A stretch of 37,940 nucleotides of DNA from Actinobacillus capsulatus DSM 19761 (GCF_000374285.1 NZ_KB893950.1:1-37940); one strand, 5' to 3'; counted from the stretch's first letter, positions 1 through 8,356 are shown. Translations and numbers: made by a program. Notes: generated by a model from the letters alone, not told the origin.

Positions 1-252
1 GGATGATTCGAGCTAAATTGCAAGCTGAAGGCATTTTCATAAGTGGTAAAATAGTGGGTGATGAAAAGCTCTATTTGTCTCCTATGATGGATTTGGCGAA
101 TAGAGAGATTATTGCCTATCATATTGGTCGTCGTCCTAATTTTGCTTTAGTGGCAAATATGCTGAAGAAAACGTTAGTGCAACTGAAAGAGGACAGAGCT
201 ACCAATTATTCATAGTGTTCAGGGTTGTTTATATGAGCTAGAACGTTGGTGA
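1..252 (+). pseudogene. IS3-family (IS150-like) transposase orfB remnant
   Basis: Residues encoded at 60-190 include KLYLSPMMDLANREIIAY, the block that follows the first catalytic Asp in IS150-type DDE transposases. The usual W-x-TDVTEF segment before it is replaced by unrelated sequence. The frame breaks near 200. Shifted by one base it continues as LPIIHSVQGCLYELERW and then a stop at 250-252. That matches the family's second catalytic block (HSDQG-W-Y), but Asp has become Val and Trp has become Cys. The reading frame then runs out into primase sequence. The gene is therefore missing its start, lacks catalytic residues, is frameshifted and is truncated at its 3' side, so it is non-functional. 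It is the same IS type as the fragment at the right edge of the window. Confidence 0.75.
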
Positions 253-266
253 AATCAGCATATTAA

Positions 267-1136
267 AAAACGTGGAAGCAGCAAGAAAATGACGATTTAG
301 AAGAAAGTGCGGTTCAATTTCTTGATGAATGTGAACTAGGGTGCAGCGATAGTACAATAGAGCGGCTTATTAATACTTTAAAGACCCAATTACCGAGAAT
401 GGGCGAAACGCCTTGCGATTTAATTGCCTTTGATAATGGGGTATTAAACCGTAATACGTTGGAGTTTACCCCACATAACCGATTAAATTGGCTAACCGCT
501 TGTATTCCGCATAATTATGATGAACAGGCAACAAATACGCCGCACTTTGATAAGTGGCTGAATTTTGTATCAGATGGCAATCAAGACAAAGCGAGAAATA
601 TTTTAGCCGCTTTATATGCGATTTTAACCAATCGCTATAACTGGCAAATATTTTTTGAAGTTACCGGGAAAGGCGGTAGTGGTAAATCTATTTTTGCGAA
701 TATTGCAACATTACTCGCCGGCGAAAGAAATACTATATCTGCCAAGTTAGAAGATTTTGATAATGCGAAGGATTTAGAAGGCTTTGAGGATAAAACGCTT
801 ATTCTTTGCCCTGAACAATCAAAATATGGGGGAAATGGTGGCGGATTAAAAACAATTAGCGGTGGTGATTTATTGCGAGTCAATCCAAAACATAAGAAGC
901 CATTTTTTACCAAGATTACCGCTTTAATTATGCTGATCAATAATGAGCCTTGTAGGTTTACTGAACGAGCCGGAGGAGTAGATCGTAGGCGAGTAATTTT
1001 TGATTTTAAAAAGGTGGTTTCTGAAAGTGAGCGTGATCCTACCTTCACGGAGAAAATAACGCTTGAGGTTGGCGGCATTATTCAAAAAGTGCTGGATACG
1101 TTTCCTGATTCGTTAGAGGCAAAAATACACAAATGA
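267..1136 (+). pseudogene. P4-type phage primase/helicase, 5'-truncated fragment
   Basis: The frame is open from 267, directly after the IS remnant, with no start codon of its own before ATG 399. The visible part is the SF3/D5-like helicase half of a phage or plasmid primase. A Walker A motif GKGGSGKS is encoded near 667-690, followed by an LILCPEQ Walker-B-like stretch and an R-finger-type region (GGVDRRRVIF). The N-terminal primase (TOPRIM/zinc) half is absent, so the gene was cut by the junction with the IS remnant. It ends in TGA within an ATGA overlap with the next frame. In P4-type satellites and related prophages this enzyme starts element replication. Here it cannot be intact. A Hin-type uptake core AAGTGCGGT sits at 305-313. 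Confidence 0.75.
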
Positions 1137-1474
1137 ATAGCCAAGAAGCCTTAGAGGTGAAAAAATTATCTGATCCGCTTACGGATTTCTTCGAACATTT
1201 CTACACTATCGAGCAAATAGACGGGCTTTTTGTTGGTGTAGCTAGTATGACAGCAGATAAAATCAGAACGCATATTTACCCGGCATATTTGGCTTATACA
1301 AGGGTTATGAATATTAGTGAATTAGGGTTAAATAACTTTGTGATTAGCATTGAGCAAGCCTTAAAGCAATACGGAAATCAACATGATTTTATGAAGAAAC
1401 ATACTAAAACAGGACGGCGAACGAATATCCATTTTAAGGATTTTGACAGCTTTAAAAATGAGGTATTGAACTGA
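1133..1474 (+). pseudogene. Probable C-terminal piece of the same primase, out of frame
   Basis: A 113-residue frame overlaps the preceding fragment by ATGA. It begins MNSQEALEVKKLSDPLTDF, a sequence of the type that normally follows the helicase domain inside one P4-type primase polypeptide. Adding one A to the A5 run at 1121-1125 would fuse the two frames and give ...LEAKNTQMNSQEAL... So this is most likely the displaced C-terminal domain and not an independent gene. Translation by ATGA coupling remains possible. A rho-independent terminator follows immediately. No catalytic motif is expected in this part, and I see none. Confidence 0.6.
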
Positions 1475-1475
1475 G

Positions 1476-1503
1476 AAAAGCGGGTGATAAGCCCGCTTTT
1501 TTA
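1476..1503 (+). terminator. Rho-independent terminator after primase fragment
   Basis: Stem AAAAGCGGG (1476-1484) pairs with CCCGCTTTT (1492-1500) around a 7-nt loop, and the T run continues to 1502. It starts 2 nt after the stop codon at 1474 and so closes the primase transcription unit. Confidence 0.85.
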
Positions 1504-1643
1504 TAAGAGTTCACCAAAAGGTTAAGCCATAGTGAAGTCTTAAATCTAAGCATTAACCGATTAACTTATTGATTTGTAAGAGAAAATATCAAAAGTGAAC
1601 GGGTGAACACCAAAACATATAAAAAAGTTTTTCACAGGCATTA

Positions 1644-2045
1644 TTAGAAACTTAAATCCATTCCGCAAGATTCGCAATAATCTCCCCAAAGCTGCATTAA
1701 TGGCCGTCTTAGTTCGATATATTCCGCACGGTTGTATGCTTGGCTAGTTTCATTTCCTATTCTGTGAGCAAGACAACTTTCTGCCGCCCTAAAATCTACG
1801 GCTTGATCTTCTAAATATGTTCTAGCGATAGATCGTAAACCGTGGGAATCTTGGACGCCTTGATAACCAATTTTTCTTAGTGCGTTGGTTATCGTTTCTT
1901 TACTCATTGATTTATTCGGTTGGCTATAATGTGGAAATACAAATTTATTTACGCCGGTGATAGGACGTAGGCTTTCCAAAATTTTAAGCATTTGCGATGA
2001 TAGCGGTACTGTATGTGGAAATTGTCCCTTACGTGTTTTCTTCAT
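1644..2045 (-). pseudogene. P4-family tyrosine integrase, C-terminal catalytic part
   Basis: This frame carries the downstream catalytic residues of a tyrosine recombinase: the HGLR box (H-x-x-R) in DSHGLRSIARTY, a second His in LAHRIG, and the nucleophile Tyr in QAYNRAEY. It overlaps the N-terminal frame by ATGA at 2042-2045. Its first residues MKKTRKGQFPHTVPLS follow directly from the PAEK end of the other frame. That reproduces the usual internal PAERMK-x-x-x-HIVPLS region of P4-type integrases. The gene is therefore one integrase broken at the A5 run 2045-2049 (T5 on the plus strand), with one A fewer than needed. Either it is a recent pseudogene, it needs recoding, or the base was lost in sequencing. 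Confidence 0.85.
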
Positions 2046-2863
2046 TTTTCAGCCGGTATAAACCAAAGATTTTTATCAAAATCAATTTCAGACCATTCTA
2101 TACTTACTGCTTCCGCCGGTCGAACCATAGAAAGTAATTGCCATTTGAAAAGTACTTTCGTTAGAAAATCCCTATTTGAGTTTTGGAAGTCCGCTATTAA
2201 TTTTGGTAATTCACTTGGCTTGATTGCTGGGTGGTGCGTTTGTGTTTCTTTATGGTATGCGTCACTTACGTTTTGGCAGGCGTTAAAAGGCAATACGCCC
2301 ACGGTAACGCCATAATTTAGAATCTGATTCGCCAAGTTTAGAATACGGTGTAACGTATCGTTGATTCCCTTATCATTTAGAGGTTTAACCGCTTTTATAA
2401 GTATTGGCGGCGTAATTTTATCTATGGCGTAATGTCCTAATACTGGGAATAAATGATTCTCCAGTCTAGCCCAATTTTTTGCCATAGTAAGCGGTTCAAT
2501 CTCTTTACTTCTTTTTTCTTTCCAACGCTGAGCTAGTTTTAAAAAGGTATTATCGACTTTCTCAGCTTGTAACCTTTCTTGTTCTTCTTTATGGATTTGT
2601 GGATCAATATCTTTAGACAATAAAGCACGATATTCTTCACGGATTGCTCGAGCTTCAGCAAGCGAAACACTAGGATAAGTTCCTAAAGCTATTTTGGTAC
2701 GCTTTTGAGTGAAAGGGCGTGTGTAATTAAATCGCCAAGTTTTAACACCACTAGGCAAGACAAGTAGAAATAATCCGTATCCGTCCGAGAGTGTGTATTC
2801 TTTCTCTTTAGGCTTTGATTTATCAACTTCTGTATTTGTTAAAGGCTTAGTTACTTTAGGCAT
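2042..2863 (-). pseudogene. P4-family tyrosine integrase, N-terminal part
   Basis: The 273-residue frame begins with the DUF4102-type arm-binding domain (TLSDGYGLFLLVLPSG, WRFNYTRP, LGTYPSVSLAEAR). It continues into the core-binding SAM-like domain and ends in the first catalytic-Arg region (MVRPAEAVSIEW). It stops at PAEK-TGA, where the C-terminal frame takes over. Together the two pieces give about 405 residues, the normal size for this family. A strong Shine-Dalgarno (GGGGG) lies just upstream of the start. The gene reads away from the 3' end of tRNA-Val(GAC), the standard arrangement when an element is integrated in a tRNA gene. Transcription would fall under the inverted repeat at 2885-2925. 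Confidence 0.88.
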
Positions 2864-2884
2864 TTTACCCCCTTTTACTTACTT

Positions 2885-2936
2885 TTTGTAACCACGAAAC
2901 TCAAGCATTATATCGTGGTTACAAAGATGGTTACAT
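2885..2936. promoter_or_regulatory. 13-bp inverted repeat plus extra half-site upstream of integrase
   Basis: TTTGTAACCACGA (2885-2897) and TCGTGGTTACAAA (2913-2925) form a perfect inverted repeat with a 15-nt spacer. A third related half-site, GATGGTTACAT, follows at 2926-2936. The group lies between the integrase start and the tRNA 3' end. This is where integrase arm sites, excisionase sites or an integrase operator would be expected. The function is inferred from position only. Confidence 0.55.
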
Positions 2937-2989
2937 AAAAAGGTGATTAAATACGGTTTAATGCGTTGAGTTACGTTGTAGAAAAGTAA

Positions 2990-3013
2990 TAAAAAAGCCT
3001 TTCAAACTAGGCT
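2990..3013 (-). terminator. Terminator downstream of tRNA-Val
   Basis: On the minus strand AGCCT (3013-3009) pairs with AGGCT (3000-2996), followed by a T run. A longer alternative pairing uses TGAAAGGCT/AGCCTTTCA with the copy at 3038-3046. It lies about 50 nt past the tRNA 3' end. Confidence 0.55.
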
Positions 3014-3059
3014 CTACAAGACTTTTTCGAGCGGTTATGAAAGGCTATGATAGGGTTAA

Positions 3060-3136
3060 TGGTGCGACTAGCCGGACTCGAACCAGTGACCCCCACCATG
3101 TCAAGGTGGTGCTCTAACCAACTGAGCTATAGTCGC
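3060..3136 (-). tRNA. valV: tRNA-Val (anticodon GAC)
   Basis: The 77-nt gene includes an encoded CCA. Acceptor arms GCGACTA and TAGTCGC pair fully. The D arm reads AGCTCAGTTGGTTAGAGC and the T arm contains GGTTCGAGTCC. The anticodon stem CCACC/GGTGG encloses loop TTGACAT, giving GAC. The body closely follows E. coli tRNA-Val(GAC). Its 3' end faces the integrase, so it is the probable attachment site of the element to the left. The second attachment copy is not visible and should lie left of the window. The symbol is a general one; the isoacceptor call is secure. Confidence 0.95.
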
Positions 3137-3199
3137 ATAATTGAGATAAATTCTAATGGAAAATATGAAGGATAGCAAGGCCTCACGTTTCGTTTGATT

Positions 3200-4012
3200 T
3201 TATTTTAAGCGTTCTTGGGTAAAGAATTGTTTATCTTCCCAACGGATCATAGTTAAGTTATTGCCCCAAGCACAGCCGGTGTCTAAGGCGTAGATATTCG
3301 GTTTATCCGCTTTGCCCATTAAACTCGCCCAGTGGCCAAAAATGATTTCCTGCTGATTAAATAATGGATTATCTAATTCAAACCAAGGTTTTAATTCGCT
3401 TGGTGCGTCTTTAACCGGTAATTTACAGGCAAAATCCAACCGCTTGTCGGCATAGCAAAAACGCATACGGGTAAAGACATTAATAATATATCGCCAACGT
3501 TCTATACCTTGCCATTCGGTAGACCAATGATCCGGCGTATTTTCATACATTTGGGCGATATAGTCGGCATAATCATCACTTTGTAAAACGGCTTCCGCTT
3601 CTCTGGCACAAGCAATAGTGTCCGCTAAGTTCCATTCGGGGCTGATACCGGCGTGAGTCAGTAAGAAGCCGTGAGTCGGATGTTGAATAAGAAGCGGTTG
3701 ATTTCTTAGCCAATTTTGCAAATCGGCACGATCTTCCGCTTCAAAAATCGCATCCACCTGATCGCTAGGTTTCACTTTTTTGATACCGAGTAACGTAGCG
3801 AGCAAGTGAAGATCGTGATTACCTAAAATGGTTTTTGCATTATTTTTCGGATCTTTCACAAAGCGCAAACACTCCAACGATTTTGCACCTCGGGCAACTA
3901 AATCGCCGGTCAGCCACAATTCATCGTGTATCGGATTGTAATTAACTTGCTTGAGTAGCAGTTGTAACTCATCAAAACAGCCGTGTAAATCGCCAACAAT
4001 ATAAGTTGCCAT
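3200..4012 (-). CDS. apaH: Symmetrical bis(5'-nucleosyl)-tetraphosphatase ApaH
   Basis: This enzyme hydrolyses diadenosine tetraphosphate to two ADP in the cytosol and also affects Np4-capped RNA. The calcineurin-type metallophosphatase motifs are all present: GDLHG (residues 7-11), GDLVARG (36-42) and GNHD (64-67), with later His residues (THAG, FGHWAS). At about 270 residues it has the usual length. Two ATGs are adjacent. The second (4012) is chosen because the AGAGG ribosome site is 5 nt from it but only 2 nt from the first, and because family members begin MATY. It stands alone between tRNA-Val and the lrgB/lrgA pair, separated from lrgB by 28 nt, so co-transcription with lrgAB is possible. 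Confidence 0.95.
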   Translation of the reverse strand: MATYIVGDLHGCFDELQLLLKQVNYNPIHDELWLTGDLVARGAKSLECLRFVKDPKNNAKTILGNHDLHLLATLLGIKKVKPSDQVDAIFEAEDRADLQNWLRNQPLLIQHPTHGFLLTHAGISPEWNLADTIACAREAEAVLQSDDYADYIAQMYENTPDHWSTEWQGIERWRYIINVFTRMRFCYADKRLDFACKLPVKDAPSELKPWFELDNPLFNQQEIIFGHWASLMGKADKPNIYALDTGCAWGNNLTMIRWEDKQFFTQERLK

Positions 4013-4040
4013 CATATCCTCTAAGTTATAAATAAAAAAT

Positions 4041-4727
4041 CTACATTAACCATTTTACTGCTAAATGGAAAATCGGTGGTGCGATAAATGAAGAAAGTAA
4101 GCCGCAAATCACTAAAGCTAATGAACTATAACTCGCTGATTTTGTATTGAGTTCCATACAACGAGCCGTACCAAGTGCGTGAGACGCAATACCTAAACTC
4201 ATACCGATTGCTTGCGGATTAGTAATATGAGCTAACTTTAGAATCGGTACACCTAACACGGCGCCTAATAAACCTGCAATCATCACTCCGACAGCGCTTA
4301 GCGCAAATTCGCCGCCGATTTCACCGGTAATCACCAATGCAAGCGGCATGGTTACCGACTTTGGCATCAGTGCGGCAACAATATCTTGCGTACCGCCAAA
4401 TAATAGTGCTAACAACATTCCGCTACACATTGAAATGATCGTACCGAACAACAAAATAAAGCTAATCGCTTTCCAGCGTCGGCGGATTTGTGGACATTGC
4501 TCATAAAGCGGAATGGCAAGGGCTACAATCGCCAAACCTAAGAAATGGCTGAGTGGAGAAGTGCCTTGTTGATATTCTTGATACGGAATTTGGAAAATCA
4601 CTAAAATTGCGACCAGCAATAATAAGGTCAGTAAAAAAGGGTTCAGCAATGAAGTTGCGAGTTTCTTACTAAGCTTCACGCAGAGAAAAAAGACTGCAAT
4701 GGTCAAAACGGTATAAAGATAAATCAT
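4041..4727 (-). CDS. lrgB: LrgB/CidB (YohK) family inner-membrane protein
   Basis: A 228-residue, strongly hydrophobic protein with about seven membrane segments. It contains the family's conserved run [10 protein letters not shown], then [10 protein letters not shown] and the [15 protein letters not shown] block near the C terminus. The length matches E. coli YohK (about 231). The family is linked to murein hydrolase control and, in some bacteria, to export of small metabolites. The role here is inferred from family alone. Its start overlaps the lrgA stop by ATGA, so the two are translationally coupled and probably form one membrane complex. Confidence 0.9.
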   Translation of the reverse strand: MIYLYTVLTIAVFFLCVKLSKKLATSLLNPFLLTLLLLVAILVIFQIPYQEYQQGTSPLSHFLGLAIVALAIPLYEQCPQIRRRWKAISFILLFGTIISMCSGMLLALLFGGTQDIVAALMPKSVTMPLALVITGEIGGEFALSAVGVMIAGLLGAVLGVPILKLAHITNPQAIGMSLGIASHALGTARCMELNTKSASYSSLALVICGLLSSFIAPPIFHLAVKWLM

Positions 4728-5095
4728 TGCTCATCTCCCGAATATTTGAAGAAACGCTGTGCTACCCAGCCGACCACGACAATCGTAATCAGGGTACTGA
4801 GAATATTGGAAATAATCAGTGACGAAAAATAACGGACTAAAATATCACCATATTCAATCATTCCCACACAAATCGGCAGAAAAACAAGTGGCATATAACG
4901 ATTTAAAAAACTCCCGGTCGGCAATAACCATTCTAATTTGATCAGACCACTCACTAGCGTCACAAATAAAACAAGTAGCCCCCAAATACTCTCCGGAATA
5001 CCGATAGGAATCAGTGCGTTTAGTCCTTTACCGATATAAAGCATCGCCCATAGAATGGCTAAAGAAAGAGCAAAGCCGATAATGTTGTTTTTCAT
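4724..5095 (-). CDS. lrgA: CidA/LrgA (YohJ) family holin-like protein
   Basis: A 123-residue protein with four predicted membrane helices. It contains IPIGIPESIWGLLVLF and FLPICVGMIEYG, both typical of the CidA/LrgA/YohJ family. These small proteins resemble phage holins and act with LrgB-type partners, whose gene follows with a 4-nt overlap. Some members of the pair are carbon-overflow transporters, so the exact substrate or role cannot be read from sequence. An uptake-sequence hairpin at 5111-5164 separates the gene from rnb upstream, so lrgAB likely has its own promoter in the short gap. Confidence 0.88.
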   Translation of the reverse strand: MKNNIIGFALSLAILWAMLYIGKGLNALIPIGIPESIWGLLVLFVTLVSGLIKLEWLLPTGSFLNRYMPLVFLPICVGMIEYGDILVRYFSSLIISNILSTLITIVVVGWVAQRFFKYSGDEQ

Positions 5096-5110
5096 AAAGC
5101 GTGATAGTAT

Positions 5111-5164
5111 AAGCGGTCAAATTTGACGAAAATTTTGCAAAAAATTCCCGAAATTTGACCGCTT
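5111..5164 (-). terminator. Inverted uptake-sequence pair, terminator of rnb
   Basis: AAGCGGTCAAATTT (5111-5124) and AAATTTGACCGCTT (5151-5164) form a 14-bp stem. The right arm contains the exact Apl uptake core ACCGCTTGT (5158-5166). It starts 5 nt after the rnb stop. Confidence 0.75.
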
Positions 5165-5169
5165 GTCGA

Positions 5170-7146
5170 TTAGATAATATTCCCCACAATCGAACGTGTT
5201 TCTAAACGTACTTCGGTGAGCTTGACTTTAACTGCCTGTCCGATTTGGTAAGCTTTTTCGCCTTTAATGTAAAGTGCGATTTCTTCCGGACGGAATTCCA
5301 TTTCTTCTTTTTTATCGTGAATGGTGGAGAACGGTACGAAAATTTGTGCGCCGTTTGCGATCACTTTCGCTCGCACACCGCCACGAGAAACATCTGCAAT
5401 TTCACAGTCAAATTCGACCGCTTGTTCCACCATTGGGAACAGGTAGCGAGCATAGAGCCAATCGGCGATATCACGTTCTACCAAACGGTTTTGACGGCGA
5501 GCTTCTTGTAAATGAACTAAGATGCTTTCTTCCACTGTTTTCACCTGCTTGCCGAGTAACACTTGCTTGATTAAGCGATGGTTTACCATGTCGCCATATT
5601 TACGGATTGGAGATGTCCAAGTTGCATAATGGCTGATCCCTAAACCGAGATGCGGTGCAACTTCCGATTTAAACTCAGCAAAAGTGAGGTAGCGGCGTAA
5701 ACGAAGTTCTAAGAATTTCTCCGGGAATTCGTCAATCGAACGACGCATTTCGCAGTAACCTTCAAGCGTTGCCAGTTTTTCCGGTGCATATAATGCCGTC
5801 AGCGCTTCACGGTTTTCGTCCGTGGCTAACGTATCCAGTAAGAATTTTTGCGCTAATTCTAAATTTTTCGGATCAAAGCCGGCATGGGTATTAAATACGC
5901 CTGTTTTTGCATTGTCGTCTAAGAATTTCGCACAGCAAATATTGGCAATGATCATGGATTCTTCGATCATTTGATTTGCGATACGGCGGTATTCTACGTG
6001 GATATCACGTACCGAACCGTCTTCATTCAATTCAAATGAGTAATCACCGGATTCTTTAAACAGCAGTGCATTGTTACGACGCCATTCAATGCGAGTAAGG
6101 GTAAATTGGTGTAACCAATCGATTTGCTGTTTGGTTTCAGGACTTTCTGGTTGCCACGCATTTTCAACATTTTCGAGGTAATCTGACACGTTGTCGTAAG
6201 CTAATTTCGCTTTGCTTTCCACCCATGCCGAAACAAAACGCGTATTGCCAATAATATTACCGGCTAAATCGGTTTCGATATAACCGACTAATGCTGGGCG
6301 TTTTTCATTTGGTACAAGCGAACAGAGGTCATCTGACAGCTCACGAGGTAACATCGGAATATTGAAGCCCGGTAAATAGTTGGTAAAACAGCGTTGGCGA
6401 GCAGCTTTTTCGATATTTGAATTTTCCGGAATATAGGCGGTCGGATCGGCAATCGCTACCACTAAACGCCAACCGGTTTGTTCTTCGCCTTGTTTGATTG
6501 GCTCAATGTATAATGCATCATCCATATCTTGTGTGCTAGGGCTGTCGATCGTAGTGAAATAGAGTGATGTGAGATCTTCACGATCTAATTCATCGTGTAA
6601 CTCATAGTGTTTTTCATTCGCTACTGCTTCACGAGGCTGTTCGTGACGAGCTAATGTGACCCACCACGGGGCGAAATTATCGTCCGCTTTACAGATAAAT
6701 TGAGTCACTTGAGCGAATAAGAAACGATCGTCACGTAACGGGTGGGTTTTGAGTTGCGCCACTACCCAGTCACCGTTTTCCAATGTCTCACTGACCTTTT
6801 TATGCGTATTTGCTGGAATGATATTTTTAATGCTTGGGTGATCGATAGTAAGTTGTAATTTATTGCCTTTATTAAAACGTACTTGTGCAATAAAGCGATC
6901 AAGCATCGGCTCCAGTAAACTGTCGATTTCTACCTGTTCTTTGTCACCTTCACGTTTTACTACCGCTTTTACTTTATCGCCGTGCATCACTTTTTTCATT
7001 TCCATTGGCGGAATGAAATAACTTTTCTTGTCACATTCTAAAAAACCGAATGCTTTATCCGAGGCTTTAACCGTACCTTCTACATATTCTTTATTTGCCT
7101 CAATTTGTTGTTTTAATTGGGCAAGTAACGGATTGTCTTGAAACAT
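5170..7146 (-). CDS. rnb: Exoribonuclease II
   Basis: RNase II degrades single-stranded RNA 3' to 5' and takes part in mRNA turnover. The 658-residue protein has N-terminal cold-shock/OB domains (about 1-180), the RNB catalytic domain and a C-terminal S1 domain (about 560-645). The four metal-binding Asp residues fall at D201, D207, D209 and D210, the same numbering as the E. coli enzyme. The start is supported by a GAGAG site in the minus-strand leader. A rho-independent hairpin lies in the leader 25-45 nt upstream (see 7165-7190), so expression may be set by attenuation. Confidence 0.97.
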   Translation of the reverse strand: MFQDNPLLAQLKQQIEANKEYVEGTVKASDKAFGFLECDKKSYFIPPMEMKKVMHGDKVKAVVKREGDKEQVEIDSLLEPMLDRFIAQVRFNKGNKLQLTIDHPSIKNIIPANTHKKVSETLENGDWVVAQLKTHPLRDDRFLFAQVTQFICKADDNFAPWWVTLARHEQPREAVANEKHYELHDELDREDLTSLYFTTIDSPSTQDMDDALYIEPIKQGEEQTGWRLVVAIADPTAYIPENSNIEKAARQRCFTNYLPGFNIPMLPRELSDDLCSLVPNEKRPALVGYIETDLAGNIIGNTRFVSAWVESKAKLAYDNVSDYLENVENAWQPESPETKQQIDWLHQFTLTRIEWRRNNALLFKESGDYSFELNEDGSVRDIHVEYRRIANQMIEESMIIANICCAKFLDDNAKTGVFNTHAGFDPKNLELAQKFLLDTLATDENREALTALYAPEKLATLEGYCEMRRSIDEFPEKFLELRLRRYLTFAEFKSEVAPHLGLGISHYATWTSPIRKYGDMVNHRLIKQVLLGKQVKTVEESILVHLQEARRQNRLVERDIADWLYARYLFPMVEQAVEFDCEIADVSRGGVRAKVIANGAQIFVPFSTIHDKKEEMEFRPEEIALYIKGEKAYQIGQAVKVKLTEVRLETRSIVGNII

Positions 7147-7164
7147 AAATTCTCTCTATAAAAA

Positions 7165-7190
7165 TAAAAAAGGTGCAGCATTGTTGCACC
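7165..7190 (-). terminator. Hairpin plus T-run in the rnb leader (possible attenuator)
   Basis: On the minus strand GGTGCA (7190-7185) pairs with TGCACC (7177-7172) around a 7-nt loop, followed at once by TTTTTTATTTTTAT. It lies between a TATAAT box (7212-7207, minus) and the rnb ribosome site. It could attenuate rnb, or it could be the leftover terminator of the gene remnant at 7291-7365. Confidence 0.65.
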
Positions 7191-7206
7191 ATGAAATCTA
7201 GTAAGG

Positions 7207-7212
7207 ATTATA
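7207..7212 (-). promoter_or_regulatory. Candidate -10 box for rnb
   Basis: A perfect TATAAT on the minus strand, about 60 nt upstream of the rnb start. I see no good -35 hexamer at 16-18 nt, so the promoter is tentative. An imperfectly explained 9-bp inverted repeat (GTTAGATTT 7223-7231, AAATCTAAC 7257-7265) lies just upstream. Confidence 0.35.
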
Positions 7213-7290
7213 ACGGAAAGTGGTTAGATTTGCTGAATTTTTTGTAAAAAACCGTTAAATCTAACTGTTTGGATAATTTTATAATGCTTT

Positions 7291-7365
7291 CTAAATATAA
7301 TCTTCCAATACTTGATTCATTCGGCTTTGCCAGCCTTTGCCAAACAAGAGCGGAGAAATAAAAAA
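7291..7365 (-). pseudogene. Short remnant resembling the C terminus of a BrnA-type antitoxin
   Basis: Minus-strand frame reading ...LFGKGWQSRMNQVLEDYI and stop (7293-7291). The G-K-G-W-Q-x-R-M/I-N-x-x-L motif is characteristic of the C-terminal half of BrnA/COG3514-type antitoxins. No start codon, no upstream domain and no toxin partner are present. The upstream side runs directly into the fabI terminator. It appears to be the tail of a lost toxin-antitoxin gene. The match is short and made from memory of the motif. Confidence 0.4.
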
Positions 7366-7398
7366 ACGGACGCTATTTAGCGTCCGTTTTTTATTTTT
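7361..7398 (-). terminator. Rho-independent terminator of fabI
   Basis: AAAAAACGGACGCT (7361-7374) pairs with AGCGTCCGTTTTTT (7379-7392) with a 4-nt loop. T tracts on both strands make it bidirectional. It starts about 20 nt after the fabI stop. Confidence 0.9.
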
Positions 7399-7411
7399 AT
7401 AGATAGCTGAA

Positions 7412-8200
7412 TTATTCTTCGCCTAACTCGCCCATTGCGGTAATACTGAAACCTGCATCAACGTGTAATACTTCACCGGTTACACCTGAAGCTAAGTCTG
7501 AACATAAGAATGCCGCTGAGTTACCCACATCGTCAATTGTTACGGTACGGCGTAATGCTGCAGTTTGTTCGAATGCCGCTAACATTTTCTTGAAGTTTTT
7601 AATACCTGATGCTGCAAGTGTACGGATTGGACCAGCAGAGATTGCATTTACACGGATACCGTCTTTACCTAAATCTGCAGCCATTACACGCGTTGCCGCT
7701 TCTAATGACGCTTTAGCTAAACACATTACATTGTAGTTAGGAATTGCACGTTCTGCACCTAAGTAAGAAAGTGTTAAAAGTGCTGCATTTTCGTTTAAGT
7801 ATGGACGCGCTGCTTGTGCCATTGCTACAAAGCTGTATGCACTGATGTCGTGTGCGATACGGTAGCCTTCACGTGTTGCTGCGTTTACATAATCACCGTC
7901 TAATTGATCGCCCGGTGCGAATGCGATTGCATGTACGAAACCGTCAAATTTTTCCCATTTTTTGCTTAATTCGGTAAAGCAGTTTTGGATTGATTCGTCT
8001 GTTGCTACATCTAATGGTAATACGATGTCTGAACTGAATTCTTTAGCAAACTCTTCAACACGTGGTTGTAATTTATCGTTTAAATAAGTGAATGCGAGTT
8101 CTGCGCCTTGTGCTTTCATTGCTTTTGCAATGCCGTATGCGATAGAACGGTTACTTGCAAGACCCGTTACTAAAATGCGTTTACCTGTTAAAAAGCTCAT
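7412..8200 (-). CDS. fabI: Enoyl-[acyl-carrier-protein] reductase (NADH)
   Basis: FabI performs the last reduction step of each fatty-acid elongation cycle and is the target of triclosan-type inhibitors. The 262-residue SDR-fold protein shows the nucleotide-binding motif [15 protein letters not shown] (residues 11-25). The catalytic set is Y146, Y156 and K163 (NYNVMCLAK), numbered as in E. coli FabI. The [12 protein letters not shown] substrate loop is also present. It is monocistronic: a strong terminator follows, and an uptake-sequence terminator of cmoA plus a palindromic hairpin (8260-8278) precede it. Confidence 0.97.
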   Translation of the reverse strand: MSFLTGKRILVTGLASNRSIAYGIAKAMKAQGAELAFTYLNDKLQPRVEEFAKEFSSDIVLPLDVATDESIQNCFTELSKKWEKFDGFVHAIAFAPGDQLDGDYVNAATREGYRIAHDISAYSFVAMAQAARPYLNENAALLTLSYLGAERAIPNYNVMCLAKASLEAATRVMAADLGKDGIRVNAISAGPIRTLAASGIKNFKKMLAAFEQTAALRRTVTIDDVGNSAAFLCSDLASGVTGEVLHVDAGFSITAMGELGEE

Positions 8201-8259
8201 GCTTGATTCCTTTTGAACATTATTGAAGCGTATAACACGCCTACTTCATATAAAACAAA

Positions 8260-8278
8260 GGGCGTATGCGATACGCCC
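8260..8278. repeat. Palindromic hairpin GGGCGTAT/ATACGCCC upstream of fabI
   Basis: A perfect 8-bp stem (8260-8267 with 8271-8278) and a 3-nt loop, located 60 nt upstream of the fabI start and outside any gene. There is no T run on the fabI side. It could be an intergenic repeat copy or a binding site. Only the structure is seen. Confidence 0.5.
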
Positions 8279-8310
8279 CTACGAAATTTTGCGAATTATA
8301 CCGAAAAAAC

Positions 8311-8356
8311 GACCGCTTGCGCAAATTTCCTGAGATTTCAGGCTTAGCAAGCGGTC
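8311..8356 (-). terminator. Inverted uptake-sequence pair, terminator of cmoA
   Basis: GACCGCTTGC (8311-8320) and GCAAGCGGTC (8347-8356) form a 10-bp stem. It lies about 50 nt past the cmoA stop on the minus strand. Both arms are one base away from the exact Apl uptake core. Confidence 0.65.
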
